The position numbers and the translations under genes are program-made. DNA of 64,000 bases, taken from positions 1 to 64,000 of the forward strand of contig JABHAA010000119.1 of assembly GCA_018674495.1 (NCBI GenBank), given 5' to 3'. This document shows, one piece after another, positions 25,748 to 34,660 of the stretch. Under the pieces are notes generated by a model. It did no database searches. It saw nothing but the letters and a program-made list of their open reading frames with translations, and was not told where the DNA came from. The first letter of the stretch is position 1. The number at the start of each line of letters is the position of its first letter. Origin of the DNA: Rhodospirillaceae bacterium (GTDB lineage: Bacteria; Pseudomonadota; Alphaproteobacteria; Rhodospirillales; UBA2165).

Positions 25748-27184
25748 TTATTTCGGTGTGCGACTGACGGTGATGCCCAATTCCCGAATTTTTTTGCGCA
25801 GCGTATTGCGGTTGAGGCCCAACAATTCGGCGGTGCGCAACTGATTGCCGCGGGTGGCGCCAAGGCTGTGCGAAATTAACGGCCGTTCGAGCTCTTTCAG
25901 CAAACGATCGTAAAGCCCGGCAGGAGGCAGAGAATCACGATGCTGGGAGAAATAGTCTTTCAGGTAGCGGTCAACGGCTTCGGAGATGGAGTTACTGGCG
26001 GACGCCTCCGCCGGAACCGCGTGGCTGGCGCCGGCTAATTCAGCCTCGACGACTTCAACGCCGATGGATTCTTGCGAATAGAGCGCCGCCAGCCGGCGCA
26101 CCAAATTTTCCAGCTCACGCACATTACCGGGCCAAGCATAGGCCTTCATCCGCTCGATCGCCAATCCATCGATGGTCTTCCGCGGCAAGCCCTCATCAAC
26201 GCTTTGGCTCAGGAAATGCTGCACCAATTCGGGGATATCTTCGCGCCGCTCGCGCAGCGGCGGCATGCGCATGGGCACCACGTTGAGGCGGTAGTACAAA
26301 TCTTCGCGGAACAGGCCCTGGCGGATCAACTGGGTCAGGTCGCGGTGGGTGGCGGCGACGATGCGCACATTGGCGCGGATCGGATTGCGGCCGCCGACCA
26401 TGGTGTATTCGCCTTCCTGCAAAACGCGCAAGAGCCGGGTTTGCGCCTCCGGCGGCATGTCGCCGATCTCGTCCAAAAATAACGTGCCGCCCTCGGCCTG
26501 CTCGAAGCGCCCCGATGCCCGGGCGCCGGCGCCGGTAAAGGCCCCCTTTTCATGGCCGAACAATTCGCTTTCGATCAATTCCCGCGGGATCGCCGCCATG
26601 TTGATGGCAACGAACGGAAAGTTTTTGCGCTTGCCGTAATCATGGAGGGCGCGCGCCGCCAGCTCTTTGCCGGTGCCAGAATCGCCGTTGATCAGGACCG
26701 TCAAATCCGTATTCATGAGCCGCGCCAGGGACCGGTAAACATCCTGCATGGCCGGCGAGCGGCCAATCAGCGGCAAGGCTTCTTCGTCCGGTTTGGCTTC
26801 CGGGGAGCGTGCGGCAACGGTGGATTCCAAGGCGCGTTTGACGATGCCGGTCAGCTCGTTGATGTCGAAGGGCTTGGGCAGATAATCAAAGGCGCCGCGC
26901 TGCGCCGCGTTGACCGCCGTCATCAACGTGTTCTGAGCGCTCATCACGATCACCTGTAATTCGGGGCGGATTTTCTTGATCCGGGGGATCAGATCGAGAC
27001 CGCTTTCATCGGGCATGACAACATCGGTGACCACCACATTGCCCTCACCTTCGGAAACCCACTTCCACAACGTGGCGGCGTTTCCGGTTGTGCGCACCTC
27101 ATAGCCGGCACGGCCCAGCGCCTGGTCAAGAACGGTGCGAATGGCGGCATCATCATCGGCGACCAGGACCACTTGTTCGCTCAT
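25748..27184 (-). CDS. ntrC: nitrogen regulatory protein NtrC (sigma54 activator)
   Basis: This 478-residue enhancer-binding protein has a receiver domain with Asp54, an AAA+ domain with Walker A GDSGTGKE, the intact sigma54 loop GAFTGA and Walker [11 protein letters not shown], then a Fis-type DNA-binding region ([16 protein letters not shown]). It activates nitrogen-limitation genes when phosphorylated by NtrB. Its ATG overlaps the ntrB stop in an ATGA arrangement. It is a useful contrast to NtrX in this window, which lacks the GAFTGA loop. Confidence 0.98.
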   Translation of the reverse strand: MSEQVVLVADDDAAIRTVLDQALGRAGYEVRTTGNAATLWKWVSEGEGNVVVTDVVMPDESGLDLIPRIKKIRPELQVIVMSAQNTLMTAVNAAQRGAFDYLPKPFDINELTGIVKRALESTVAARSPEAKPDEEALPLIGRSPAMQDVYRSLARLMNTDLTVLINGDSGTGKELAARALHDYGKRKNFPFVAINMAAIPRELIESELFGHEKGAFTGAGARASGRFEQAEGGTLFLDEIGDMPPEAQTRLLRVLQEGEYTMVGGRNPIRANVRIVAATHRDLTQLIRQGLFREDLYYRLNVVPMRMPPLRERREDIPELVQHFLSQSVDEGLPRKTIDGLAIERMKAYAWPGNVRELENLVRRLAALYSQESIGVEVVEAELAGASHAVPAEASASNSISEAVDRYLKDYFSQHRDSLPPAGLYDRLLKELERPLISHSLGATRGNQLRTAELLGLNRNTLRKKIRELGITVSRTPK

Positions 27185-28293
27185 GATGTCTCCTCCGCGA
27201 CCGGCAGCATGACGCGAAACTCGGTCCGCCCCGGCTGGCTGTCGAATTCGATAACGCCGCCATGATCGTCAACCATCTTGGCGACCAGGGCCAGGCCAAG
27301 GCCACTGCCCTTGGGTTTGGTGGTGACGAACGCATCGAACAACTCGTTTTGCAAATTGGCCGGGATGCCGGGGCCGTTATCCTGGATGGTGACCACCAGC
27401 GGCAGATGCAACTGGGCGCGGCTGCCTTGGACGGCGTAGCGGACACCGTGCCGGTACTGGGTGGTGAGCTGAATTTCGCCATTGGAGGCAGGCGCCGCCT
27501 CCGCAGCGTTCTTCACCAGATTGAGGAATATCTGAACAAGCTGGTCATGGTTGCCTTCGACCGGCGGCAGCGACGGATCGTACAGTTCGAGAATATTGAG
27601 ATCCTGGGCAAAGCCGGCCTTGGCCAGGGCCTTGACCCGTTCCAGCACCAAATGGATATTCACCGGCACGGTGTCGAGCACGCGCTGATCGGAAAACACC
27701 TCCATGCGGTCGACCAGCGCGCAAATGCGGTCGGTTTCATCGCAAATCAGACGCGTCAATTTCTGGTCGTCCGCATCGGCGGCCTGTTCGAGAAGCTGCG
27801 CCGCGCCTCGAATGCCGGACAAAGGGTTCTTAACCTCGTGGGCCAGCATGGCGGCCATGGCGGTGACCGAACGCGCCGCATTCCGGTGCGTCATCTGGCG
27901 ATCAACCTGATCGGCGATGGAGCGCCCGAAAATATTGATCACGGCCGAGCCCGGATGATCATCCAGCGGCGAGACCTGCACATTTATTACTTGGCGCTGG
28001 ATGCGCGGCGTGGCAATGGTCAGGCCAGTCTCGAAGACGCTGTTGCCGTCGTTCATGGCCTGCGCCAACAATGATATCAGCGGCGAATCGACGGGAATAA
28101 ACTGGGCGATGTCATGGCCGCGAATTTGGCTGGCGCTGGCTGCAAAAAATTCCTCGCCGGCATCGTTGATGAATTGAATGGTCCGGTTCGGGGCCGCCAC
28201 AATCACAACGCTTTCAAGCGCATTCAGAATGGCATCGGCGCCGATATCGGCACCAACACCAGGCGCAAAATCTAAGGCCGCTTCGCTGCTCAT
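27181..28293 (-). CDS. ntrB: nitrogen regulation sensor kinase NtrB
   Basis: The 370-residue soluble kinase has an N-terminal PAS domain ([20 protein letters not shown]), the acceptor helix [15 protein letters not shown] with His152, and a HATPase domain ([23 protein letters not shown]). It senses nitrogen status through PII and phosphorylates or dephosphorylates NtrC. It overlaps dusB upstream and ntrC downstream by ATGA junctions, giving a coupled dusB-ntrB-ntrC start to the operon. Confidence 0.97.
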   Translation of the reverse strand: MSSEAALDFAPGVGADIGADAILNALESVVIVAAPNRTIQFINDAGEEFFAASASQIRGHDIAQFIPVDSPLISLLAQAMNDGNSVFETGLTIATPRIQRQVINVQVSPLDDHPGSAVINIFGRSIADQVDRQMTHRNAARSVTAMAAMLAHEVKNPLSGIRGAAQLLEQAADADDQKLTRLICDETDRICALVDRMEVFSDQRVLDTVPVNIHLVLERVKALAKAGFAQDLNILELYDPSLPPVEGNHDQLVQIFLNLVKNAAEAAPASNGEIQLTTQYRHGVRYAVQGSRAQLHLPLVVTIQDNGPGIPANLQNELFDAFVTTKPKGSGLGLALVAKMVDDHGGVIEFDSQPGRTEFRVMLPVAEETS

Positions 28294-29276
28294 GCCGCTT
28301 CTCTTTCGAGCAAGGGCGCATAAAACCGGTGGATGGTGTCGATCACTTCGGCGGCGTCGGTCAGTTCCATGATGCGCGCCCTGAATTCGGCTGAGCGCGG
28401 CAGTCCTTTCGAATACCAGGCCAAATGTTTGCGCGCGATGCGCAGGCCATGTTCGTGGTCATAATGGCTAAGCATGTCTTCGTAGTGTTCGAGCATAACC
28501 GACAGCCGCACTTCAAGGGGAGGGTCTTCCAGGGTTTGCCCGGTTTCCAGATAGTGGCGCACTTGCCCTAGAAACCAGGGCCGGCCATAGGAGCCGCGCC
28601 CGATCATCACGCCGTCGGCACCGGATTGGTCGAGCAGCGCGCGCGCATCCTCGGGCCTGGTCACGTCGCCATTGCCGATTACTGGAATTTTTACCGCCTG
28701 CTTGACCTTGGCGATAAAGCGCCAATCGGCATCGCCGTTGTAGAACTGGCACCGGGTACGGCCATGCACGGTGATCATTTGAACGCCGGCGTCTTCGGCA
28801 ATGCGCGCCAATTCGGGTGCGTTGCGATTGTCATCATCCCAGCCCGTGCGCATCTTTAAAGTGACCGGCAGATCAACCGCTCCGACCACCGCTTCGATTA
28901 TCTTTTGGGCCTTGAATTCGTCGCGCATTAGGGCCGAACCGGACAGGCTTTTGGTCACCTTCTTGGCCGGGCATCCCATATTTATATCGATGATCGCGGC
29001 GCCCCTGTCTGCGTTGAGGCGCGCCGCCTCGGCCATCAATTCGGGCTCGCAACCAGCCAGTTGCACGGCCATCGGAAACTCCTCGGCCGAGTTGGACGCC
29101 ATTTTCATGGTGCGCCGGTTGGCATAAATCATCGCCCGGCTGGCGATCATTTCCGATATCACCAGACCGGCACCATAGCGCTTAGCCAGACGTCGATAAG
29201 GCATATCGCTGACGCCGGACATGGGCGCCAGAATGACCGGGTTATCCAGGGTGATGGGACCGATATGGATTGTCAT
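28290..29276 (-). CDS. dusB: tRNA-dihydrouridine synthase DusB (NifR3)
   Basis: A 328-residue FMN-dependent TIM-barrel enzyme. The catalytic Cys102 is in [14 protein letters not shown]. The starting pattern [15 protein letters not shown] and the RTGWDD and VHGRTR segments are typical. It reduces uridine 17 in the D-loop of tRNA. It is the historical nifR3 gene that precedes ntrBC in alphaproteobacteria, and its stop overlaps the ntrB start here. It is the first gene of the ntr operon. Confidence 0.97.
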   Translation of the reverse strand: MTIHIGPITLDNPVILAPMSGVSDMPYRRLAKRYGAGLVISEMIASRAMIYANRRTMKMASNSAEEFPMAVQLAGCEPELMAEAARLNADRGAAIIDINMGCPAKKVTKSLSGSALMRDEFKAQKIIEAVVGAVDLPVTLKMRTGWDDDNRNAPELARIAEDAGVQMITVHGRTRCQFYNGDADWRFIAKVKQAVKIPVIGNGDVTRPEDARALLDQSGADGVMIGRGSYGRPWFLGQVRHYLETGQTLEDPPLEVRLSVMLEHYEDMLSHYDHEHGLRIARKHLAWYSKGLPRSAEFRARIMELTDAAEVIDTIHRFYAPLLEREAA

Positions 29277-29299
29277 GGGTATGCAGCCATAAAAATACT

Positions 29300-29314
29300 G
29301 CCCATTTATTGGGC
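29300..29314 (-). terminator. weak hairpin between ccsA-like gene and dusB
   Basis: GCCCA and TGGGC flank a five-base loop, followed on the minus strand by AGTATTTTTATGG. It could end ccsA transcription weakly or be an operator in the dusB-ntr promoter. The stem is only five pairs. Confidence 0.3.
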
Positions 29315-29356
29315 AAAATTAGGGAAAGCGCAAACGAATATGAAACTTTGAGCAGA

Positions 29357-30154
29357 TCAAGCCATCAAAATATCGGTAACGAACTTCACGCCCGGATAGC
29401 CGAGGGTCAGCAAAAGATAGGCCAGCAATACCACGCGGGTGGTTGCTCGGCCCCGCAATCCGCTGCGAAAATGTAAAATCAGCAAGACCAAAAGCACCGC
29501 AAATACCGCGAACGCAAAGGTGGTTTTATGGTCGAGCAGCACCAGATTTCCGGTTTCCAGAAATTGCGTCGCCATGCCGGTAGCGAGGCCAATGGCCAGC
29601 ACAATCACGCTCGCCAGCAACAGATTGACCACCAGTTTCTCGGAACCGGCGACCGACGGCAGCATACGGGAAAAGCTGGTCCGCGCCTTGGTCTTGATGG
29701 CCCGCTGCTGCATCGCCGCCGCTAACGAGCCGACCGCCGCCAAGGTAATCAGCGCATAGGTGGCGACAGAGACCGCGATGTGGGTTCCGATCCAGGCCAG
29801 CGGAGCGCCGCCGGTCAGCGGCACTTCCGGCGCCTGCCCCCAAGCGGTGGCCAGAATGGCGAGAACCAAAAGATACGGCAGCAACAACGGCGTCCAGCGC
29901 CAGGCATCGTCGGAAATCGCCGCGATAAGGGCAAAGATGATTAGACAGGCGGCGACGGTCAGCCATAGGGCCGTGGATATGCCGGTGCTCCAGCCTGCCG
30001 ATTGGCGCACATAGACCCAGGAGAGTGTGCCCACCAGGGCGACGCCGATCACCGACCAGAACACCAAATCCCGCTTTGGCGCCGCCCGGAAGACAAACAA
30101 CGCCGCAGGAATAAGGGCGACCAGGGCGCTAAGCCTCAACATATAGGTTTCCAT
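29357..30154 (-). CDS. CcsA/YpjD-type cytochrome c assembly membrane protein
   Basis: This 265-residue membrane protein has about eight hydrophobic helices and matches the cytochrome c assembly (CcsA/CcmC/YpjD) family, including a WIGTHIAVSVATYALI segment with a conserved His and LLDHKTTFAFAVF with another; such histidines hold haem in related proteins. YpjD-like members next to ispDF or ffh are common in proteobacteria and their precise job is unsettled. The ATG at 30154 follows GGGAACGG. It is divergent from ispDF. Confidence 0.85.
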   Translation of the reverse strand: METYMLRLSALVALIPAALFVFRAAPKRDLVFWSVIGVALVGTLSWVYVRQSAGWSTGISTALWLTVAACLIIFALIAAISDDAWRWTPLLLPYLLVLAILATAWGQAPEVPLTGGAPLAWIGTHIAVSVATYALITLAAVGSLAAAMQQRAIKTKARTSFSRMLPSVAGSEKLVVNLLLASVIVLAIGLATGMATQFLETGNLVLLDHKTTFAFAVFAVLLVLLILHFRSGLRGRATTRVVLLAYLLLTLGYPGVKFVTDILMA

Positions 30155-30294
30155 AAAACCGTTCCCAATGTGGCGCGGGCCTGAAATTTGCCAATGAGGC
30201 ACCCGATTTATACCATATGGCGTACTTGGCAAGCCTTGATCCGTATTCTAGCCTAAATTCGCCATTCGGCGAAATCATCAAGAGTTGAGGTACA

Positions 30295-31473
30295 ATGAGC
30301 GTCACAGGAGGATTTACAGCGCTGCTGGTTTCGGCGGGACGCGGCCACCGGTTCGGCGGCGAAACGCCAAAGCAATACCTGGATGTGGGTGGTGTGCCGC
30401 TGCTTCGAACCAGCGCGCAAACCTTTCTGAAGCACCCGAAAATCGACGCAGTATCTGTGGTCATTCACCCCGACGACCGCGCCCTTTATGAGGTGGCGGT
30501 CGAAGGATTGGGTTTGGCGGAGCCGGTCCTCGGCGGCGCCGAACGCCAAGATTCCGTGCGCATCGGCCTGGAAGCGATGACCACCAATGCGCCCCGGGCC
30601 GTGCTCATCCACGACGCCGTCCGACCATTCGTCTCCGATGCGGTCATTTCCAGCGTGATCGCCGCCATTACCCCCGAAACAGGCGCCATTCCGGCCCTTG
30701 CGGTCACTGATACCCTGAAGCGGGGCCAGCAAAATGGCGGCTCCGTTCATATTACCGAGACCGTGCCCCGGGATGCCCTGTGGCGGGCGCAAACGCCGCA
30801 AGGCTTTCCCTATGGCGCCTTTTTGGCCGCCCACCGGGCCGCCGCGGGATCGGTGCTGACCGACGATGCCGCCGTCGCCGAGGCAAGCGGCCTCGCCGTT
30901 GCCATGGTCGCCGGCGAGGAAAGCAATTTCAAGATCACCGGCCCTGAGGATTTGGCCCGCGCCGAGGCCGAAGCAAGCGGTGCCGGCGCGCGCGGTATCA
31001 GCCGCACCGGGTTTGGCTTCGATGTGCACCGCTTTGCGCCCGACCGGCCACTCATGCTGGGTGGCATCGAGATCCCCTTTGATCAAGGCCTGGACGGCCA
31101 TTCGGATGCGGACGTGGCCCTACACGCGGTGGTCGATGCGCTCCTGGGTGCCATCGGCGCCGGCGATATCGGCGTCTATTTCCCGCCCAGCGAAGCCCAG
31201 TGGAAAGACGCAGCATCGCATATCTTTTTGAAGGCCGCCGGCGACGCGGTTGCCGTCGCCGGCGGTATCATCCGCTCCATCGATCTGACGATCATCTGCG
31301 AGGCGCCCCGGATCGGCCCCTATCGGGATGCCATGCGCCTCCGCATCGCCGAGATTTTGGATATTTCGCCCCGCACGGTTAACATCAGCGCCACCACCAC
31401 GGAGCGCCTCGGCTTCACCGGCCGCGGCGAAGGCATTGCCGCGCAGTCCGTGGTTAATATTGAGTTATTATAA
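30295..31473 (+). CDS. ispDF: bifunctional IspD/IspF (MEP pathway of isoprenoid synthesis)
   Basis: This 392-residue fusion is typical of alphaproteobacteria. Residues 1 to about 228 are IspD, 2-C-methyl-D-erythritol 4-phosphate cytidylyltransferase (LLVSAGRGHRFGG, PKQYL, HDAVRPFV, TPQGFPY). Residues about 235-392 are IspF, 2-C-methyl-D-erythritol 2,4-cyclodiphosphate synthase (GFDVHRF metal ligands, GHSDADVALHA, FTGRGEGIAAQ). IspE is not adjacent. It converges on cutA with four bases between stops and no terminator hairpin. Confidence 0.98.
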   Translation: MSVTGGFTALLVSAGRGHRFGGETPKQYLDVGGVPLLRTSAQTFLKHPKIDAVSVVIHPDDRALYEVAVEGLGLAEPVLGGAERQDSVRIGLEAMTTNAPRAVLIHDAVRPFVSDAVISSVIAAITPETGAIPALAVTDTLKRGQQNGGSVHITETVPRDALWRAQTPQGFPYGAFLAAHRAAAGSVLTDDAAVAEASGLAVAMVAGEESNFKITGPEDLARAEAEASGAGARGISRTGFGFDVHRFAPDRPLMLGGIEIPFDQGLDGHSDADVALHAVVDALLGAIGAGDIGVYFPPSEAQWKDAASHIFLKAAGDAVAVAGGIIRSIDLTIICEAPRIGPYRDAMRLRIAEILDISPRTVNISATTTERLGFTGRGEGIAAQSVVNIELL

Positions 31474-31477
31474 ATAC

Positions 31478-31792
31478 TTACACGGTTTTTTTATCAATAA
31501 AGTTTAAAAAATCGAGGTTGCCGACAGCAATCGGCAAGGCGACCACGCAGGGGCAATCGTAGCTGTGCAGCGCCTTGATGCGGGCAATCAGCGGCTCTAG
31601 CAATTCCGATTTGGTTTTGAGGATGAAGCTGACTTCCGGCTCCGATTGGACGGCGCCGTCCCACCAATAAACCGATTCCATGGCCCCCAGAATGTTGGCG
31701 CAAGCCGCCAGCCGCTCCGCGACGATGGTTTTGGCGATGGCGCGCGCCTCTTCATTGGTGGCGGCGGTCACATAGACAAGATGCTGGGACAT
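31478..31792 (-). CDS. cutA: divalent-cation tolerance protein CutA
   Basis: A 104-residue protein of the CutA1 family, which forms PII-like trimers. Recognisable patterns are VYVTAATNEEARAIAKTIV, ERLAACANI, VYWWDGAVQ and HSYDCPCVVALPI. The ATG at 31792 matches the usual family start; the frame is open 11 codons further. CutA binds copper in vitro, and its physiological role is debated. Confidence 0.95.
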   Translation of the reverse strand: MSQHLVYVTAATNEEARAIAKTIVAERLAACANILGAMESVYWWDGAVQSEPEVSFILKTKSELLEPLIARIKALHSYDCPCVVALPIAVGNLDFLNFIDKKTV

Positions 31793-31884
31793 GACATAAC
31801 TCCGAAATTTGGACAAGCGCACCAATCTAATCTACTATCGCCATCAAGGTCACCGTTATCGTCTTAAAAACCGGGGAGGTTGAT

Positions 31885-32154
31885 ATGGACGGGCAAGCGG
31901 AAAGCGTGGCGGAAAACGCCGCCAGAACGGCGAAACCTTCCGGGGCGCAGCGCAAGTGGCTGAGCCGTGGCCTTGACCAGCCCGGCGGCAAGCTGCCGTT
32001 GTTTGATGAGGCGGGCCAGAAGGTAAGCGGGCGCACGGTGAAAAGCTGCGTCAGTCAAGGCTGGGCCGAGCCTTGGTTCGCTAACCCGATCAAGCCCGAC
32101 TGGCAAGTTTGTAAATTGACCGAGGCTGGCCGCAAAATAATTACCGGTGATTGA
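31885..32154 (+). CDS. conserved small hypothetical protein
   Basis: An 89-residue protein of unknown function with a good GGGGAGG site before its ATG. The core (RKWLSRGLDQPGGKLPLFD, TVKSCVSQGWAEPW, DWQVCKLTEAGRK) reads like a short winged-helix module of the kind found in uncharacterised alphaproteobacterial proteins: a helix-turn-helix with an ending LTEAGR that often closes wHTH domains. DNA binding is therefore possible but not shown. Confidence 0.7.
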   Translation: MDGQAESVAENAARTAKPSGAQRKWLSRGLDQPGGKLPLFDEAGQKVSGRTVKSCVSQGWAEPWFANPIKPDWQVCKLTEAGRKIITGD

Positions 32155-32187
32155 CAGATATTTTTTCCGAGACCGTAACGCTGGCGC

Positions 32188-32541
32188 CTACTCCAATTCC
32201 TCAACGTCGATATAGCCCTTTTCGACCGCGTCGCGGAGCGCATCGAACGCCACCCGCGCTTCTTCGTAGGCTTCACGCTTTTGGCGAAGATCGTCGATAT
32301 AACCTTCGTCCAATGATTCGCCCGCTTCGTTGACGCTCATATTCACTGCCGCCGCCAGATAGCGCGCCCGAAGACGCCCGACGGCAACCGCGAATCTCAG
32401 AATTTTATCTTTGTTCAACTCCGGTATGCGGCCATGAATCAGCTCTCGGTTGGCTTGGCGTATACCTAGCTCTATCTCGCTCAGAAAGCGTTTTTGATTG
32501 AGAAGGTCGCGATAATCGTCACCGGAATCGGTCATGGACAT
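32188..32541 (-). CDS. hypothetical helical protein
   Basis: This 117-residue, highly charged protein has no recognised family. It is predicted by eye to be almost entirely helical, with heptad-like stretches (RFLSEIELGIRQANRELIHG; DDLRQKREAYEEARVAFDAL) that could form a coiled coil. AAGG lies seven bases before the ATG at 32541. It converges on the small winged-helix-like gene and is divergent from the candidate RNA and queF region. Confidence 0.65.
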   Translation of the reverse strand: MSMTDSGDDYRDLLNQKRFLSEIELGIRQANRELIHGRIPELNKDKILRFAVAVGRLRARYLAAAVNMSVNEAGESLDEGYIDDLRQKREAYEEARVAFDALRDAVEKGYIDVEELE

Positions 32542-32599
32542 GCACTGCCTTGTTGAATTTTAACGGCTCATCATAGTCATTTAAACAAAATAGTATTTC

Positions 32600-32615
32600 T
32601 GTGACGTTGATCACA
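32600..32615. promoter_or_regulatory. CRP/FNR-family-like operator
   Basis: TGTGA, six bases (CGTTGA), TCACA is an exact match to the classical CRP consensus half-sites at the canonical spacing. It lies in the 273-base gap between the helical hypothetical and queF, about 80 bases upstream of a strong terminator. Which CRP-like regulator would bind is unknown. Confidence 0.5.
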
Positions 32616-32648
32616 GCGAAAAATCACAAATGCCGTCATATTCGCCAA

Positions 32649-32664
32649 AGATCACTTGTGATCT
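32649..32664. repeat. 16-base near-perfect palindrome
   Basis: AGATCAC, TT, GTGATCT has seven-base arms around a two-base centre. It could be a second operator or part of an RNA stem upstream of the terminator. It shares the GTGATC core with the CRP-like site 34 bases upstream. Confidence 0.45.
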
Positions 32665-32695
32665 GCATTATTATGTTCCCTCAAGAGCATAACTC

Positions 32696-32723
32696 AAGCC
32701 GGCCTTCGGGCCGGCTTTTTTTT
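32696..32723 (+). terminator. strong intrinsic terminator, possibly of a small RNA or leader
   Basis: AAGCCGGCC, tetraloop TTCG, GGCCGGCTT gives a nine-pair stem followed by eight T residues on the plus strand. No plus-strand gene ends before it: the nearest, ending at 32154, is over 500 bases away with an opposing gene between. It therefore likely ends a short RNA made within about 32600-32720, or acts as an attenuator ahead of queF. Confidence 0.8.
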
Positions 32724-32814
32724 GTGGCATCGGTAAAGCAGTTAAAATTCGTGGACGTAAAGAACGCCAGACGATAGATTCCGGCGCAATCTCGCGAAGC
32801 TAAGAGGAACCCGG

Positions 32815-33276
32815 ATGACCGATTCGCAACATAACCTGCGCGCCCTTGGCGCCGAGGCCGGCATCCCGGCGTCGCCGGACGAGGCCGTTCTGGAAAAAGT
32901 CGATAATCCGCACACCGGAACGGCCTATTGCGTACGCTTCACCGCTCCCGAATTCACCTCGCTCTGCCCGATCACCGGGCAGCCCGATTTTGCTCATCTG
33001 GTGATTGATTACGTGCCCGGCGCCCATATTCTGGAAAGCAAATCTTTGAAGCTTTACTTGAATTCCTTTCGCAATCACCCGGCCTTCCACGAAGATTGCA
33101 CGGTTTCCATCGCCAAGCGTATCCAGGCCGAGATCGCGCCCCAATGGCTGCGCATCGGCGGCTATTGGTATCCAAGGGGCGGCATTCCCATCGACGTCTT
33201 CTACCAAACGGACGAGCCACCCGAGGACGCCTGGATCCCCGAGCAGAAGGTCGAAGCCTACCGCGGCCGCGGCTGA
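32815..33276 (+). CDS. queF: NADPH-dependent 7-cyano-7-deazaguanine reductase QueF
   Basis: The 153-residue protein is a unimodular (YkvM-type) QueF. The catalytic Cys51 is in [13 protein letters not shown], the family signature ESKSLKL is at 74-80, and HED is at 92-94. It reduces preQ0 to preQ1 in queuosine synthesis for tRNA. GAGGA precedes the ATG. The leader between the terminator at 32723 and the start shows no recognisable preQ1-I riboswitch by eye. No other queuosine gene lies in the window. Confidence 0.97.
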   Translation: MTDSQHNLRALGAEAGIPASPDEAVLEKVDNPHTGTAYCVRFTAPEFTSLCPITGQPDFAHLVIDYVPGAHILESKSLKLYLNSFRNHPAFHEDCTVSIAKRIQAEIAPQWLRIGGYWYPRGGIPIDVFYQTDEPPEDAWIPEQKVEAYRGRG

Positions 33277-33491
33277 GCAATCGCAATCAGATTTTGAAGC
33301 CCAGGCGGTGGCCGATGGCCGGCTTGAGGACGCCGCCGCCGGCCCCAGCAATCGGATGCCGCGTGCCATGACATAAGTTATCGGAAGTCCATTATCTTCA
33401 CTTCCCTGATCAGAGGCGGTAAAGTACACTGCGGGAATACCGATATAGAGCTATGTAATTTGGCAACACAAGCAAACGGGGAGCCTAAAAC

Positions 33492-34589
33492 ATGACCTTT
33501 ATAAACAATTCACTATGGACTATCGCCGCTGCGGCAGCCATCGCCTTGGCGGGTCCGACGCCAGCCAAGGCCGGATTTTACGACGGCAAGGATGTGACCG
33601 TCATCATGAATGTTGGCGCCGGCGGCGGCCTGACCCGCTCGGGGCGTCTGTTTACCAACACCATGAAAAATTATCTCGGCAAGGGCACCAATATGGTGAT
33701 CAAAAATATTGCCGGCGCCGGTGGCGTTAAAGGCATGAATTTTTTCGCCGAGAAGACCAAACCCGATGGATTGACGGTGTTGTGGGGAACGTCGCAACAA
33801 ATGGCTCAGTTGCTCAAATTGCGCGGTGTGCGTTTCGATTTGTCTAAATTGACCGTTATCGGCGCTGGCAGTTCTTCCTATGTCAGCATCGCCCGCTCTG
33901 ATTTTCCGCCCGGCTTGAAGAGGGCCGGGGACCTGTTGAAAGTCAAAAAGATGATTGTCGGCGGCCGCGGCACGACCGATGGGCTGGGCCTTTGGGCGCG
34001 CCTGCCGCTATTGATATTGGGCGTCGATTACCGGTACGTGCCCGGATACCGGGGGCAGCCCAAGATGAACGCGGCCATTCGGGCCAAGGAAATCGGCTTG
34101 CTGTCCACCGGATCGACCGGTTATTTCGCCTTCTATGAAAACACCATTTTGAAATCCGGCGAGGGCACGGCGCTCTATTATCATTCCACCCTGACCCCGG
34201 ACGGAAAGTTTTCTAACCCGGGCGTGTTCCCTCCGGGCCTGAAGCATTTTAGCGAATATTACAAAGAAACCCATGGCGGCAAATCGCCCTCGGGCCCGTT
34301 GTGGGAAGCCTACAAATGGATATCGCGTTACAATTCCCGCCCCTTCGGCATGTATGCCCTTAAAGCCGTTGACCCGGCCAGGATCGCCGATCTTCGCGGC
34401 GCATTTCGCAAGAACCTCACCGACCCGGATTTTCTGGCCGGATGGCGCAAGGCGCAAAAGACCGACCCCAATTTTGGCGTCGGCGAAGAGGTTGATTGGC
34501 TGCTAAAGGAATTCAACAATATCAGCCCGGCCGCTTTAGCGGGATTGAAAAAACTGACGGCATCGAAAAAGAAAATGAAGAAGAAATAG
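33492..34589 (+). CDS. tripartite tricarboxylate transporter substrate-binding protein (TctC-like)
   Basis: A 365-residue exported protein with a signal peptide ending near PAKA-G at residue 27. The mature part resembles TctC-type binding proteins (NIAGAGGVKGMNFFAEKTKPDG near 75-96 is the typical ligand-loop pattern). It ends in an unusual lysine-rich tail. The next gene encodes the matching TctA-TctB permease, so the three-part transporter is complete. TctC proteins bind di- and tricarboxylates or aromatic acids; given downstream oxygenases, an aromatic acid is plausible. Confidence 0.88.
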   Translation: MTFINNSLWTIAAAAAIALAGPTPAKAGFYDGKDVTVIMNVGAGGGLTRSGRLFTNTMKNYLGKGTNMVIKNIAGAGGVKGMNFFAEKTKPDGLTVLWGTSQQMAQLLKLRGVRFDLSKLTVIGAGSSSYVSIARSDFPPGLKRAGDLLKVKKMIVGGRGTTDGLGLWARLPLLILGVDYRYVPGYRGQPKMNAAIRAKEIGLLSTGSTGYFAFYENTILKSGEGTALYYHSTLTPDGKFSNPGVFPPGLKHFSEYYKETHGGKSPSGPLWEAYKWISRYNSRPFGMYALKAVDPARIADLRGAFRKNLTDPDFLAGWRKAQKTDPNFGVGEEVDWLLKEFNNISPAALAGLKKLTASKKKMKKK

Positions 34590-34660
34590 CGCGCTTGAAT
34601 GATGCGGCGGGGCACAAATCCCGCCGCGCCGTTCCCTTGCCGTAAAGTAACCCGCCCGAC

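Noticed and set aside
32724..32814. A preQ1 riboswitch in the queF leader
   Set aside because: The conserved preQ1-I bases were not found by eye, and the terminator lies too far upstream with unrelated sequence between.
33284..33376. A short minus-strand reading (GGGVLKPAIGHRLGFKI then stop) that looks like a protein C-terminus
   Set aside because: It is open for only about 30 codons, has no start codon or ribosome binding site and lies between queF and the transporter promoter. It may be a remnant but cannot be supported.
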